Numbered from the stretch's first letter, positions 8,543 to 17,893 are shown. The stretch is DNA of 64,000 nucleotides from Bacteroidales bacterium (GCA_017616895.1 JAFZXE010000013.1:1-64000); one strand, 5' to 3'. The notes: generated from the sequence alone by a model not told the origin. A program made the numbers and translations.

Positions 8543-10422
8543 TGACCCTATCGATAGTCATCGTTAACTACAACGTCCGGTTTTTCCTTGAGCAATGCCT
8601 GGAGTCGGTATATAATTCGAGGCGTGATTGCGAAACAGGGCAGCTGGAGCTGGAGGTATTTGTAGTTGACAATGACTCAGCCGACGACTCGGTGAAGATG
8701 GTGAGGGAACGTTTCCCTCAAGTGAAACTGATTGAGAACAAAGAGAATGTCGGTTTTGCGAAGGCCAACAACCAGGCGCTGAGAGAATGTAAGGGCGAAT
8801 ATGTGCTGCTGCTCAACCCCGACACGCTGGTGGAGCACGACACTTTTGTGCGATGTGTGGATTTCATTGCGTCACACCACGACTGCGGTGCGCTGGGAGT
8901 GAAGATGGTTGATGGAAACGGCAGGTTCCTGAAAGAGAGCAAACGAGGTTTTCCCACCCCTGCGGCGTCATTCTACAAGCTGTCAGGGCTGATTAAGTTG
9001 TTTCCACATTCAAGAAGGATTGCCGCATACTATATGGGGCACATTCCCAATGACCAGACAGCGCAGATAGAGATACTGCCCGGCGCATTCATCATGACTA
9101 CGCGAGCTGCGTTAGACAAAGTGGGATTGCTCGACGAGAGCTACTTCATGTATGGCGAGGACATCGACTTCTCGTGGCGTTTTATCCTGGCCGGCTACAA
9201 GAACTACTATCTCCCAGAGGCTCGCATCATCCACTACAAAGGCGAAAGCACCAAGAAGGGCAGCATGAACTATGTCTATACCTTCTACAACGCGATGTCG
9301 ATATTCTCGAAACGCTATTTCAAGGGTAGCCATGCGGCGATGTACAACCTGCTGATACACCTGGCGATATGGCTGCGTGCCGGGCTTTCGTTTATGCGTA
9401 GGCTCGTGTCCCGTATAGTCCTGCCGTTGGCCGACTTCGCAATGGCTTTCGGAGGGTTTGTACTTATCAAGGACCTCTGGGCCAAACACCTTGCCAACAC
9501 CGTAAACTACTATCCGGCGGAATACACCTATGCGGTGTTGCCCACCTACATAGCCGTGCTTATGCTCTCGACTTGGCTCAACGGTGGCTACGACAAACCA
9601 CTGAAGCATTGGCGCATTGTGAAAGGGATGGCTATAGGTGCCACCGTACTGTTGGTGTTCTATTCCCTGCTCGACGAAACCCAACGATACTCCCGAGCCA
9701 TACTATTGCTTGGGGCAATATGGACAACTCTTACAACCATCGGTCTCCGGGTGCTGCTCACAGTCTTGGGTGCCGAAGGCTACCAAAGCCGTAGGAAACG
9801 CACAGCCATCGTGATTGGAAGCGAATCGGAATGTCGGCGAGCCGAGAAACTGTACAACGAATCAGGGCAGGCCGGAAAGAAGATTGTGAGGCTGGAACCA
9901 GACGGAACCAGGCATCTCAACGAACTCATTCACATCCACCATGCCGACGAGGTAGTCTTCTGCGGTCGCGACCTTTCCACTGCCGACATCATAAACCTCA
10001 TGAGCCAGAAGGCTACCCACAACGTCGATTACAAGATTGTACCGTCCGAGAGCGACTTCGTGATAGGCAGCAACAGCATCAGCAGCCCTGAAGACCTATA
10101 CACCGAAGAGCTCAACGCCATCACCACCCCAATGAACAGGCGCAACAAGCGACTGTTCGATATTTCATCAGCGACACTACTGCTACTCCTATCACCCATA
10201 CTATTCTGGTTTCAAAAGCGAAAGAGAGCTTTTTACATAAATCTCCTCAACGTACTAGTGGGTCGCAAGACCTGGGTTGGCGACAAGGGGATTTTCTCTC
10301 CAGCCGACATCGTTAGCAACGGCAACGCCATCGACCGCAAACAAATCGAACTACGCTATTCCCGCAACTATCACCTATCAACAGACATAATAATCCTTTG
10401 GAAAAACCTTTTAAATATATGA
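8542..10422 (+). CDS. GT2 glycosyltransferase fused to truncated glycosylphosphotransferase-like part
   Basis: 626 aa. Residues 1-260 form a GT-A family 2 glycosyltransferase (SIVIVNYNV, DNDSADDS, LLNPDTLVE, GEDIDFSWR). Membrane segments follow at about 285-400. A nucleotide-binding-like region (about 415-520, RKRTAIVIGSE) resembles the CoA_binding_3 domain of polyprenyl glycosylphosphotransferases. The end (RRNKRLFDISSATLLLL) resembles the entry into a Bac_transf domain, but the catalytic core is short or lost (only GRKTWVGD remains recognisable). It probably transfers a sugar in envelope polysaccharide synthesis. Its ATG overlaps the topA stop by 1 bp, and its stop overlaps the next ATG. 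Confidence 0.75.
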   Translation: MTLSIVIVNYNVRFFLEQCLESVYNSRRDCETGQLELEVFVVDNDSADDSVKMVRERFPQVKLIENKENVGFAKANNQALRECKGEYVLLLNPDTLVEHDTFVRCVDFIASHHDCGALGVKMVDGNGRFLKESKRGFPTPAASFYKLSGLIKLFPHSRRIAAYYMGHIPNDQTAQIEILPGAFIMTTRAALDKVGLLDESYFMYGEDIDFSWRFILAGYKNYYLPEARIIHYKGESTKKGSMNYVYTFYNAMSIFSKRYFKGSHAAMYNLLIHLAIWLRAGLSFMRRLVSRIVLPLADFAMAFGGFVLIKDLWAKHLANTVNYYPAEYTYAVLPTYIAVLMLSTWLNGGYDKPLKHWRIVKGMAIGATVLLVFYSLLDETQRYSRAILLLGAIWTTLTTIGLRVLLTVLGAEGYQSRRKRTAIVIGSESECRRAEKLYNESGQAGKKIVRLEPDGTRHLNELIHIHHADEVVFCGRDLSTADIINLMSQKATHNVDYKIVPSESDFVIGSNSISSPEDLYTEELNAITTPMNRRNKRLFDISSATLLLLLSPILFWFQKRKRAFYINLLNVLVGRKTWVGDKGIFSPADIVSNGNAIDRKQIELRYSRNYHLSTDIIILWKNLLNI

Positions 10423-11126
10423 AACGAACCATTCTTTTCACCATCTTGCTGCTACTCGTCACCGCAGCACAGGCACAGCGCATCCATGCTTACGTGGCAG
10501 CCGGAGCCACCGTTTCACAAGTCGAAGGCGACGAACTCAAAGGCTTTAAAAAATGGGGTGGCACAGCAGGCGTGGGCGCCATGGTTAGACTCACCGAAAA
10601 CGGACGCTGGAAGATGAGCGTTGAAGCCGACTTTGCACAGAGGGGATTCAGAAACAATATTAAACACCCAGAATCATATGTTACGAGTATCACACTAAAT
10701 TATATCGACATACCTGTAGTTTTCCACTTCCACGACAACAAAGGGGGTCTTGAGGTGGGTGCTGGAATTTTGTATGGACGATTAGTCAAACAGCCGCATG
10801 GTACATTAGAATTTCCTAGCACATTCGTCCCTGACACATCAAACATGGAGTTTCTCAAAAATGACTTTGCAGCATTACTAGATCTACGTTTCACGATATG
10901 GCGCGGACTACAACTAAACCTCCGATTTCAATACTCAATAATTCCCATAAAAAAGGATTGGGAATTCTATGTTTACACGACCGACGAACAAATTTCCACA
11001 AATAATCCAGGTGAAACAAGGATACGAGACTGCCGCAATATCTCAATCGGAGCTCGCCTCATCTACGAGTTCGGCACTGGCGACGACAACGGGATTATCG
11101 GCAAACGGTCAAGGAAAAAGCGGTGA
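10419..11126 (+). CDS. Outer-membrane beta-barrel protein (PorT-like family)
   Basis: 235 aa with a signal peptide (MKRTILFTILLLLVTAAQA). The rest is beta-rich with amphipathic strands (ITLNYIDIPVVFHF, GLQLNLRFQYSIIP, ISIGARLIYEF) and a GVGAMV turn, as in small outer-membrane barrel families. The start at 10419 is chosen because it gives the signal peptide and an ATGA overlap with the preceding gene. An upstream TTG at 10398 would add seven residues ahead of the signal. Some AT-rich codon use in the middle differs from its neighbours. Ligand unknown. Confidence 0.75.
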   Translation: MKRTILFTILLLLVTAAQAQRIHAYVAAGATVSQVEGDELKGFKKWGGTAGVGAMVRLTENGRWKMSVEADFAQRGFRNNIKHPESYVTSITLNYIDIPVVFHFHDNKGGLEVGAGILYGRLVKQPHGTLEFPSTFVPDTSNMEFLKNDFAALLDLRFTIWRGLQLNLRFQYSIIPIKKDWEFYVYTTDEQISTNNPGETRIRDCRNISIGARLIYEFGTGDDNGIIGKRSRKKR

Positions 11127-11578
11127 ACAACATAGAGGATTGCGGATTGAAAAAAGTAGCACTTTTCCCAGGTTCGTTCGACCCCTTCACCGAGGGGCAC
11201 GAGACTCTTGTCAAACGAGCCTTGCTTCTATTTGACAATATTGTCATCGCCGTCGGCATGAACAGCGACAAGCAGTATATGTTCACCGTAGAAGAGCGCG
11301 TGAGCATGATTGAAAATCGGTTTGACGGCAACGAGCGGATAAAGGTGGTCAGCTATAGCGACATGACCGTAGATTGCTGCCGACGCGAAGGTGCTGGTTT
11401 TATCGTAAGGGGCGTCCGCAACACCAAAGACTTCGAATACGAGCAGACGGTAGCGGCAGTGAACCGCAATCTCGCGCCAGATATTGACACCGTGTTGATG
11501 CTCTCCGACCTTGAATACAAGGATGTGAGCAGCACCTTGGAACGAGAAAAGCTATTGCACAACAAGAAGGAGGATTGA
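11123..11578 (+). CDS. coaD: Phosphopantetheine adenylyltransferase
   Basis: 151 aa nucleotidyltransferase that makes dephospho-CoA from 4'-phosphopantetheine and ATP, the penultimate CoA step. ALFPGSFDPFTEGH carries the (T/H)xGH signature. VRGVRNTKDFEYE and the C-terminal DVSSTLERE correspond to conserved substrate loops. GTG at 11123 overlaps the previous stop by 4 bp. TTG at 11147 (LKKVALFPG) is an alternative closer to the usual family start. The neighbours recG and the barrel gene are in the same run. Confidence 0.93.
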   Translation: MNNIEDCGLKKVALFPGSFDPFTEGHETLVKRALLLFDNIVIAVGMNSDKQYMFTVEERVSMIENRFDGNERIKVVSYSDMTVDCCRREGAGFIVRGVRNTKDFEYEQTVAAVNRNLAPDIDTVLMLSDLEYKDVSSTLEREKLLHNKKED

Positions 11579-11579
11579 T

Positions 11580-13670
11580 TTGGACCTCACCACCGACATA
11601 TCGTATCTTAAAGGCGTTGGACCGCAAAGGGCACAGTTACTGGGTCGTGAACTGGGTATCTTCACCTGCAACGATCTACTCAACCACTTTCCATTCCGAT
11701 ATGTTGACCGTTCAGTGGTGAGCCGAGTGGCTGAAATCGACACGGACAAAGACTACATTGTGCTGCGCGGCACCATCTCCAACATGCAGACCGTAACCAA
11801 TGGTCACACCGTGCGGCTGACGGCACAGTTTCGCGATATGAGCGGCACCGTCGATCTCGTGTGGTTCCAGGGGGTCAACTGGATTCGTGAGAGTCTCAAA
11901 CCGGACACTCTCTACCTTGTCATGGGGAAAGTGACCACCTACGGCAACACGCTGCAGATGGCGCATCCCGACATCGAACCTGCCTCGCAACAAGACAAAG
12001 CCCTCTCCCACCCCTTCATTCCAATCTACTCCACCACAGAGAAAGCCAGAAACAAAGGCCTCAATCAAAAAGGCATTGCCCGACTGATGGAGACTCTGCT
12101 CGAGCAGGTAAAAGGTCAGCTGCCTGAAACCCTGCCTGCCGACATACGCGAACGCTACCACCTCATGCCTCGCGAAGCGGCTCTGAACAACATACACTTC
12201 CCCCGCAACAACGAACTACTCGCCAAAGCCCGTGAGCGCATGAAATTTGAGGAGCTGTTCAATATGCAGCTCGACTACCAATACACACGGTCGCTGAGGC
12301 TAAACCAGTCGCAGGGACGGGTGTTCGACACCATAGGCGAACATTTCAACCGCTTCTACAACGAGAAACTGCCCTTCGAACTGACCGGTGCCCAGAAACG
12401 CGTAATCAAGGAGATCCGCACCGACCTCAAAAGCGGACGCCAGATGAACCGCCTGCTGCAAGGCGATGTAGGTAGCGGCAAGACTATGGTAGCTCTCTTC
12501 ACTATGCTCATGGCCCTCGACAACCAGTGCCAAGCCTGTATGATGGCTCCCACCGAGATTCTTGCCAACCAGCACTACAATACCATCCGCAGACAAACCG
12601 AAGGCCTCGGCATCGCCGTTGAACTGCTCACTGGCAGTCTGAAAGCAGCTCAGAAACGCAAGATAAAGGCTCGCCTGGCCGCTGGCGAGATAGACATACT
12701 CATCGGCACCCACGCACTGATTGAGGACGACGTGGTGTTTCAACAGCTCGGGCTTGTGGTGATTGACGAACAGCACCGTTTCGGTGTCAAACAGCGGGCC
12801 AAACTGTGGGCCAAGAACACTATACCGCCTCATGTGCTGGTCATGACCGCCACACCTATACCGCGGACTTTGGCCATGACTCTCTACGCCGACTTGGAGT
12901 GTTCTGTAATCGACGAGCTGCCCCCCGGACGACGTCCCATACAGACACTCCACGCCACCGACGCCCAACGCCTACGGCTGTTCGGCTTTATGCGTGAGCA
13001 GATTGCCAAAGGACGCCAGGTCTATGTCGTCTATCCGCTTATCAACGAATCGGAAAAGAGCGACCTCAAAGACCTCATGGACGGCTACGAGAGCATCCGG
13101 CGGGCATTCCCGCTGCCACAATACGGTGTCAGCATCCTCCACGGGCAAATGCCTCCTGACGCCAAAGACTACGAGATGGAACACTTCAAGAGCGGCGAAA
13201 ACCAAATAATGGTATCCACTACCGTCATCGAGGTTGGCGTCGATGTGCCCAACGCCACCGTCATGGTCATCGAAAACGCCGAGCGGTTCGGACTGTCGCA
13301 GCTTCATCAGTTGCGTGGACGTGTCGGTCGCGGAGGCGAGCAGTCCTACTGCATCCTCATGACCAAAGACAACCTGAGCAGCACCAGCCGTGAACGCATA
13401 CAGACCATGTGTGCCACCAACGACGGATTCCGCATCGCCGAAGCCGACCTGCGTCTGCGCGGTCCCGGAGACATACAAGGTCTTCAGCAGAGCGGCATGC
13501 TCGAGTTGAAACTCGCCGACATCATCGAGGACGAACCCATGGTGAAAGCCACACGCGACGAAGTGCGCCGTATATTGGAAGAAGACCCGCAACTTGCACA
13601 ACCCGACCACTACATGCTACGCAAACACGTAGCCCAGACAGTGCACATCGAATGGAACAAAATCTCATGA
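11580..13670 (+). CDS. recG: ATP-dependent DNA helicase RecG
   Basis: 696 aa superfamily 2 helicase that remodels stalled forks and Holliday junctions. An N-terminal wedge/OB domain (about 55-160) precedes the helicase core. Walker A is LQGDVGSGKTM, Walker B is VIDEQHRFG (DEQH type), motif III is VLVMTATPIPRTL, and motif VI lies in QLRGRVGRGGEQS. Length is normal for the family. The start is TTG at 11580, 1 bp after the coaD stop. The end overlaps the GNAT gene. Confidence 0.96.
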   Translation: MDLTTDISYLKGVGPQRAQLLGRELGIFTCNDLLNHFPFRYVDRSVVSRVAEIDTDKDYIVLRGTISNMQTVTNGHTVRLTAQFRDMSGTVDLVWFQGVNWIRESLKPDTLYLVMGKVTTYGNTLQMAHPDIEPASQQDKALSHPFIPIYSTTEKARNKGLNQKGIARLMETLLEQVKGQLPETLPADIRERYHLMPREAALNNIHFPRNNELLAKARERMKFEELFNMQLDYQYTRSLRLNQSQGRVFDTIGEHFNRFYNEKLPFELTGAQKRVIKEIRTDLKSGRQMNRLLQGDVGSGKTMVALFTMLMALDNQCQACMMAPTEILANQHYNTIRRQTEGLGIAVELLTGSLKAAQKRKIKARLAAGEIDILIGTHALIEDDVVFQQLGLVVIDEQHRFGVKQRAKLWAKNTIPPHVLVMTATPIPRTLAMTLYADLECSVIDELPPGRRPIQTLHATDAQRLRLFGFMREQIAKGRQVYVVYPLINESEKSDLKDLMDGYESIRRAFPLPQYGVSILHGQMPPDAKDYEMEHFKSGENQIMVSTTVIEVGVDVPNATVMVIENAERFGLSQLHQLRGRVGRGGEQSYCILMTKDNLSSTSRERIQTMCATNDGFRIAEADLRLRGPGDIQGLQQSGMLELKLADIIEDEPMVKATRDEVRRILEEDPQLAQPDHYMLRKHVAQTVHIEWNKIS

Positions 13671-14044
13671 TTTCCCTACAAATACAACAAAACACCCTAC
13701 ACAAAACCTATCGGCAGGAATATGCCATTGTGGCCGACGGTGAGGTTGTGGGATTGATTGAACTGTTTAATTACGACGAGGTTGACATGCGGGCCGAGGT
13801 CGGCATATACATCGAAGAGAGCCACCGCGGCAAAGGCTACGGCAAAGCCACGATCGAGGAACTGATGAAATACTGCAAAGAGGTGCTGCAGATGCACCAG
13901 GTGGTCTGCGACATAGCCGAGGACAACACCCCCAGCCTGCGCCTATTCGAAAGCCAGGGATTCACCCCCTGCGGCATCCTAAAAGACTGGACCGCCACCC
14001 CCAACGGCTGGCAAAACGCCGTAAGACTGCAGAAAATCCTTTAG
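13667..14044 (+). CDS. GNAT family N-acetyltransferase
   Basis: 125 aa acetyltransferase. The acetyl-CoA loop is HRGKGYGKATIEEL (R/Q-x-x-G-x-G/A pattern), preceded by the core strand AEVGIYIEE and followed by NTPSLRLFESQGF, which resembles RimJ/RimL-type enzymes acting on amines or protein N-termini. ATG at 13667 overlaps the recG stop (ATGA). An in-frame ATG at 13652 would add five residues. The substrate cannot be deduced. Confidence 0.85.
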   Translation: MISLQIQQNTLHKTYRQEYAIVADGEVVGLIELFNYDEVDMRAEVGIYIEESHRGKGYGKATIEELMKYCKEVLQMHQVVCDIAEDNTPSLRLFESQGFTPCGILKDWTATPNGWQNAVRLQKIL

Positions 14045-14049
14045 TTTCA

Positions 14050-14136
14050 ATTTTTTACTTTCAACCAACTAGTTACCTTTCAAACCTTTTTAACCTTTTT
14101 AACCTTTTCAACCTTTTCAACCCTTCCAACAATCAA
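14050..14136. repeat. AACCTTTTT 9-bp repeat words before mltG
   Basis: A run of AACCTTTTT/AACCTTTTC words with 9-bp spacing fills the gap between the GNAT and mltG genes. The same word occurs at 15190-15230 and 51495-51535. Confidence 0.8.
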
Positions 14137-14141
14137 AATAC

Positions 14142-15173
14142 ATGGCTAAAAAGAAATCCCAATCCAACCCAAAGCTTATACTTGCCCTCATCGGCATCGT
14201 AATCATAGCGCTTATAGCCATAGTCTTAGCCAATGTGACGAAACGTGTGACTGTAAGCGACGACACTCGCATATACGTCCCCACAGGAGCATCCTATAAT
14301 GACCTCTGCGACACCCTAAACAAACACAACATTGTACCGCAGAAATCCACCTTCAACCTGATGGCCACTGCCCGCGGACTCGATAAACACGTAAAAGCCG
14401 GCAGCTATATCGTGAAGCCCGGCATGAGCTACATGCAGCTTATACAGAAACTTTACACAGGCAACCAGAACCCCATACGCATAACCATCGGCAAATACCG
14501 CACCCTTCGCCAGCTCTGCGACGGCGTTGCCGCCAAGATGGAATTTTCCGCCGACACTCTCTACAAAATACTCACCGACAAAGAGTTCTGCCAAGTCTAT
14601 AACCACACCCCCCAGACCGTTATCGGAGCCTTTACACAAAACACCTACGAAGTCTATTGGAACAGCAGTCCCAAACGCTTTGTCGAACGCATGATGATGG
14701 AGACCGACGCCTTCTGGAATGACGAACGCAATGCAAAACTCAAATCCCTGAACCTCAGCCGTAACGAAGTGGTAACCATAGCTTCCATTGTAGAAGAGGA
14801 AACCAACAAGCAGAAAGAGAAGTCCGACATCGCCTCTGTCTATCTCAACCGCCTGCGCAAAGGTATGCGGCTCGAGGCCGACCCAACGGTGAAATACGCC
14901 GTCGGCGACTTCACCCTGCGGCGCATCCTCGAACGCCACCTCAAGACACCCAGCCCTTACAACACCTACCAGAACCAAGGGCTTCCCCCAGGACCGATAT
15001 GCCTCCCCAGCGCCGAGAGCATCGACGCCGTCCTTGAGAACAAAAAGACCAACTACATCTATTTCTGCGCCAAGGAAGACTTCTCCGGATACCACAACTT
15101 CGCCTCCTCCTACCAGCAACACCTCACCAACGCCGCCCGCTACCACAAAGCACTAAATGAAAGGAAACTTTAG
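14142..15173 (+). CDS. mltG: Endolytic murein transglycosylase MltG
   Basis: 343 aa inner-membrane YceG-like enzyme that cuts nascent peptidoglycan strands. A single N-terminal transmembrane segment (about 11-32) is followed by a LysM-like region (about 45-115) and the catalytic domain. IASIVEEETN contains the essential Glu, and MRLEADPTVKYAVG and SPYNTYQNQGLPPGPI are the conserved family blocks. It stands alone with repeat words on both sides. Confidence 0.94.
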   Translation: MAKKKSQSNPKLILALIGIVIIALIAIVLANVTKRVTVSDDTRIYVPTGASYNDLCDTLNKHNIVPQKSTFNLMATARGLDKHVKAGSYIVKPGMSYMQLIQKLYTGNQNPIRITIGKYRTLRQLCDGVAAKMEFSADTLYKILTDKEFCQVYNHTPQTVIGAFTQNTYEVYWNSSPKRFVERMMMETDAFWNDERNAKLKSLNLSRNEVVTIASIVEEETNKQKEKSDIASVYLNRLRKGMRLEADPTVKYAVGDFTLRRILERHLKTPSPYNTYQNQGLPPGPICLPSAESIDAVLENKKTNYIYFCAKEDFSGYHNFASSYQQHLTNAARYHKALNERKL

Positions 15174-15175
15174 TG

Positions 15176-15262
15176 GTCAGTAGCCAGTTACCTTTTAAAC
15201 TTTTTCAACCTTTCAAACCTTTCAACAATTAACATATCAACTTATAAACAAACACATTAGCA
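15176..15262. repeat. Composite intergenic word tract
   Basis: In order: GGTCAGTAGCCAG, then CCTTTTAAAC/CTTTCAAACC words, then CATATCAAC and a CACATTAGCA-type word, ending next to the ATG at 15266. The order matches other tracts in the window. Confidence 0.75.
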
Positions 15263-15265
15263 ATT

Positions 15266-15514
15266 ATGTTAGGTATCATCATCACAATTCTCATCGGAGC
15301 ACTGGCCGGTTTTCTGGCTGGTAAAATCACAAAAGGTACCGGTTTCGGTTTCTGGATCAACCTGTTGGTTGGCATAGTCGGCGGTTTCGTTGGCGGTTCC
15401 GTTCTCGGATGGTTCGGCATCCACTGCGGAGAAACTATAATAGGCCGAATCATCGCAGCCGTAATCGGCGCAGTACTGCTGCTGTGGATTATTTCTTTGA
15501 TAAATAAGAAATAA
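15266..15514 (+). CDS. GlsB/YeaQ/YmgE family stress-response membrane protein
   Basis: 82 aa very hydrophobic protein with glycine-rich transmembrane helices (ILIGALAGFLAGKITKG, LLVGIVGGFVGGSVLGWFGI, IAAVIGAVLLLWIISLI). This is the signature of the Transgly_assoc (YeaQ/YmgE) family found under general stress. Molecular function is not established. It is a single gene placed upstream of the SRP RNA promoter. Confidence 0.88.
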   Translation: MLGIIITILIGALAGFLAGKITKGTGFGFWINLLVGIVGGFVGGSVLGWFGIHCGETIIGRIIAAVIGAVLLLWIISLINKK

Positions 15515-15571
15515 GGTGTATTGAAGGGAATACCATTCCGAAGCAATTCACAAGTCGATAGACAATAATAT

Positions 15572-15601
15572 TTGCTACTTTCAAAAAAAGTAGTACTTTT
15601 G
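15572..15601 (+). promoter_or_regulatory. Promoter of the SRP RNA
   Basis: TTG (15572-15574), a 19-bp spacer, then TACTTTTG (15594-15601). This is an exact match to the Bacteroidota primary-sigma pattern, ending a few bases before the RNA. Confidence 0.85.
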
Positions 15602-15603
15602 CA

Positions 15604-15709
15604 ATCGGGTAAGTCTTATACGACCAGCTCCCATTGAATCCCCCAGGGTAGGAATACAGCAAGGGTGTTTGGTTGTAGCGGTGCGATATAATCAGCTTAC
15701 CCTTTTTTT
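15604..15709 (+). ncRNA. ffs: Signal recognition particle RNA (small bacterial type)
   Basis: About 100 nt that closes with GGGTAAG (15607-15613) pairing CTTACCC (15696-15702), followed at once by seven T residues as an intrinsic terminator. The apical part contains CCCCCAGGGTAGGAATACAGCAAGGG with the GGAA-type tetraloop region and the asymmetric AGCA loop that binds Ffh M-domain. This is the conserved SRP domain IV motif. Its own promoter lies just upstream. Boundaries are accurate to a few bases. Confidence 0.88.
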
Positions 15710-15738
15710 GTTGTCGTTCGTTAAAAGCAGTTATTGAT

Positions 15739-16527
15739 ATGGCTTTGATATTACTTTCGTACTTGTTGATAGTCGCCGGCGTGGTTGTTTGGGCGGCGCT
15801 GATACCCGGAAAGAAGAAGGTGTCGCCGACGCTTACAACATACATCACGGTGTTTGGCGGTGCTTTTCTGCTGGCGTCGTGCTTCATCAACCTGGTGCCG
15901 CACATGTTTCTGGGCGAGGAGCCTTATCGGTTTGTGACACCCAACCTACACTTCAAGGTTGCGGCGGCGGTGATGATTGGTTTCCTCATCCAGCTGCTGC
16001 TCGAGCAGATGACCCACGGTGCCGAACACGGACACAACCACTGCCACAACTGCGAGACGGACCATCACGAACATCATGTGCACCCTGTGACGGGATTGAT
16101 GATAGGACTCTGCGTACACGCTTTTCTAGAAGGTATGCCAATGATTGAGTTTGAAGAAGGCGGCGACATCGACATCCACCAAGGACTTCTCTATGGCATC
16201 GTGCTGCACAATATCCCCATCGCGATAGTGATGGTGACGCTTTTCATGAGCAACCGCTACGGGTTCTGGAAGTCCCTAGGTCTGCTGACCATCTTTGCTG
16301 TGATGACTCCGCTTGGCTCGCTGACCAACATCTTCCTGGTGCCCGAAAACGAAGCCCTGCAGTGCGTCATCATGGGTGTGGTTGTAGGCATACTGCTGCA
16401 TGTGAGCGTGAGCATCCTTTTCGACCACGACCACAACAACTTCTCGTGGAAAAAACTGCTCACCATCATCATCGCCTTCGTGGCCGCCTACTTCACCCCC
16501 GGCTGCCCCGAAATCTATGGTTTATGA
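15739..16527 (+). CDS. ZIP family metal transporter
   Basis: 262 aa with eight predicted membrane segments. A histidine-rich cytoplasmic loop follows the third segment (HGAEHGHNHCHN and DHHEHHVH, about residues 95-115). The metal path motifs are HAFLEGMPMIEFE and GIVLHNIPIAIVM. ZIP proteins import divalent cations such as Zn2+ or Fe2+. The specificity cannot be read from the sequence. The start ATG lies about 30 bp after the SRP terminator, so the gene may need its own promoter or read-through. Confidence 0.88.
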   Translation: MALILLSYLLIVAGVVVWAALIPGKKKVSPTLTTYITVFGGAFLLASCFINLVPHMFLGEEPYRFVTPNLHFKVAAAVMIGFLIQLLLEQMTHGAEHGHNHCHNCETDHHEHHVHPVTGLMIGLCVHAFLEGMPMIEFEEGGDIDIHQGLLYGIVLHNIPIAIVMVTLFMSNRYGFWKSLGLLTIFAVMTPLGSLTNIFLVPENEALQCVIMGVVVGILLHVSVSILFDHDHNNFSWKKLLTIIIAFVAAYFTPGCPEIYGL

Positions 16528-16650
16528 ATGCGTTAATGCGTAAGTGGCATAACCCTGAATCACATTAACACAATCAAGCAACAACACACATATCAACCTA
16601 TCAACATAAAACATATCAACAAGCACTAACGCTCTAACGCAATCAAATAG

Positions 16651-17763
16651 ATGACTATTCCCGAAACAATAAAAGACCTCAACGAACGCAAGGAGGCACT
16701 GCATAAATTCCTCAATATCGAAGGGCTGAAAAAGGAAATAGCCGAGGAGGAGAAAAAGACCGAGGCTGCCGATTTCTGGAACGACCCGAAAGAGGCGCAG
16801 GCTGTGATGAAGAAGCTGAAAAACAAGAAAAGCTGGACGACGGCATACGACGAAGTGTCGGCCAGCTGCGACGACCTTCAGGTGATGGGCGAGTTTTTCG
16901 CCAGCGGCGATGCCTCGGAGGAGGAAACCATGCAGCAGATAGAAACCACCACCAAGTTGGTCGAAGGTCTGGAGTTCAAGAACATGCTACGAGGCGAAAG
17001 CGATCGCTTCGACGCAGTACTCTCTATCAACGCCGGAGCCGGCGGAGTGGAAGCCCAGGATTGGGCCGAGATGCTGATGCGCATGTACATTCGCTATGCC
17101 GAACGTTCGGGCTACAAGGTAGCCATCTCCAACTCGCTCGACGGCGACGGTGCCGGCATCAAGAGCTGCACTATGCAGATAGAGGGAGACTTCGCCTTTG
17201 GATATCTGAAAAGCGAAACGGGCGTACACCGCCTGGTGCGCGTGAGCCCATTCAATGCGCAGGGCAAACGTATGACTTCGTTCGCATCGGTGAGCGTCAC
17301 ACCTTTGGTCGATGACACAATCGAGGTGGTGGTGGATATGTCGCGCCTTTCGTGGGATACCTTCCGCAGCGGCGGTGCCGGAGGTCAGAACGTGAACAAG
17401 GTGGAGAGCGGCGTTCGACTTCGCTACCAGTACAAAGACCCATATACCGGCGAGGAAGAAGAAATACTGATTGAAAACACCGAGACTCGCGACCAACCCA
17501 AGAACAAAGAAAACGCCATGCGCTTGCTTCGCTCGCAACTCTACGACCGCGAGATGAAACACCGCATGGAGGAACAGGCAAAAATCAAAGCCTCGCAGAA
17601 AAAAATAGAATGGGGCAGCCAAATACGCAGCTACGTGATGGACGACCGCCGAGTGAAAGACCACCGCACCAACTACCAGACAGGCGACGTGACAGGTGTG
17701 ATGGACGGCAAGATAGACGAGTTCATAAAAGCCTACCTCATGCAGTTCGGCGGCGAAGAATAA
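16651..17763 (+). CDS. prfB: Peptide chain release factor 2
   Basis: 370 aa class I release factor for UGA/UAA. The anticodon-like tripeptide is SPF in RVSPFNAQG and the catalytic GGQ is in GGAGGQNVNKVES. The full protein, including the N-terminal helices that precede the usual frameshift site, is read in one frame from ATG 16651. There is no CTTTGA-type programmed frameshift near codon 25, so the common autoregulation of RF2 is absent. Upstream gaps hold CATATCAAC words. Confidence 0.95.
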   Translation: MTIPETIKDLNERKEALHKFLNIEGLKKEIAEEEKKTEAADFWNDPKEAQAVMKKLKNKKSWTTAYDEVSASCDDLQVMGEFFASGDASEEETMQQIETTTKLVEGLEFKNMLRGESDRFDAVLSINAGAGGVEAQDWAEMLMRMYIRYAERSGYKVAISNSLDGDGAGIKSCTMQIEGDFAFGYLKSETGVHRLVRVSPFNAQGKRMTSFASVSVTPLVDDTIEVVVDMSRLSWDTFRSGGAGGQNVNKVESGVRLRYQYKDPYTGEEEEILIENTETRDQPKNKENAMRLLRSQLYDREMKHRMEEQAKIKASQKKIEWGSQIRSYVMDDRRVKDHRTNYQTGDVTGVMDGKIDEFIKAYLMQFGGEE

Positions 17764-17859
17764 ATGTTTACAGTCGATACGTTGATTGTTTTGCGAAATT
17801 GAACCCCAAACATAAACCCACTATTGTCAATTCACTATTCACTATTCACTTTTTTTTAG

Positions 17860-17868
17860 TACATTTGC
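17860..17868 (+). promoter_or_regulatory. -7 element upstream of the MORN-like gene
   Basis: TACATTTGC matches TAnnTTTG exactly and lies 26 bp before the ATG at 17894. No clear -33 TTG is seen at the expected distance; that position falls in TTCACTATTCAC repeat words. Confidence 0.6.
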
Positions 17869-17893
17869 ACATCTACCGTAAATATTGAAATTA

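Noticed and set aside
15489-15905. Minus-strand open frame over the SRP RNA and ZIP gene start
   Set aside because: It covers a structured RNA with its own promoter and terminator and the start of a real gene on the other strand.
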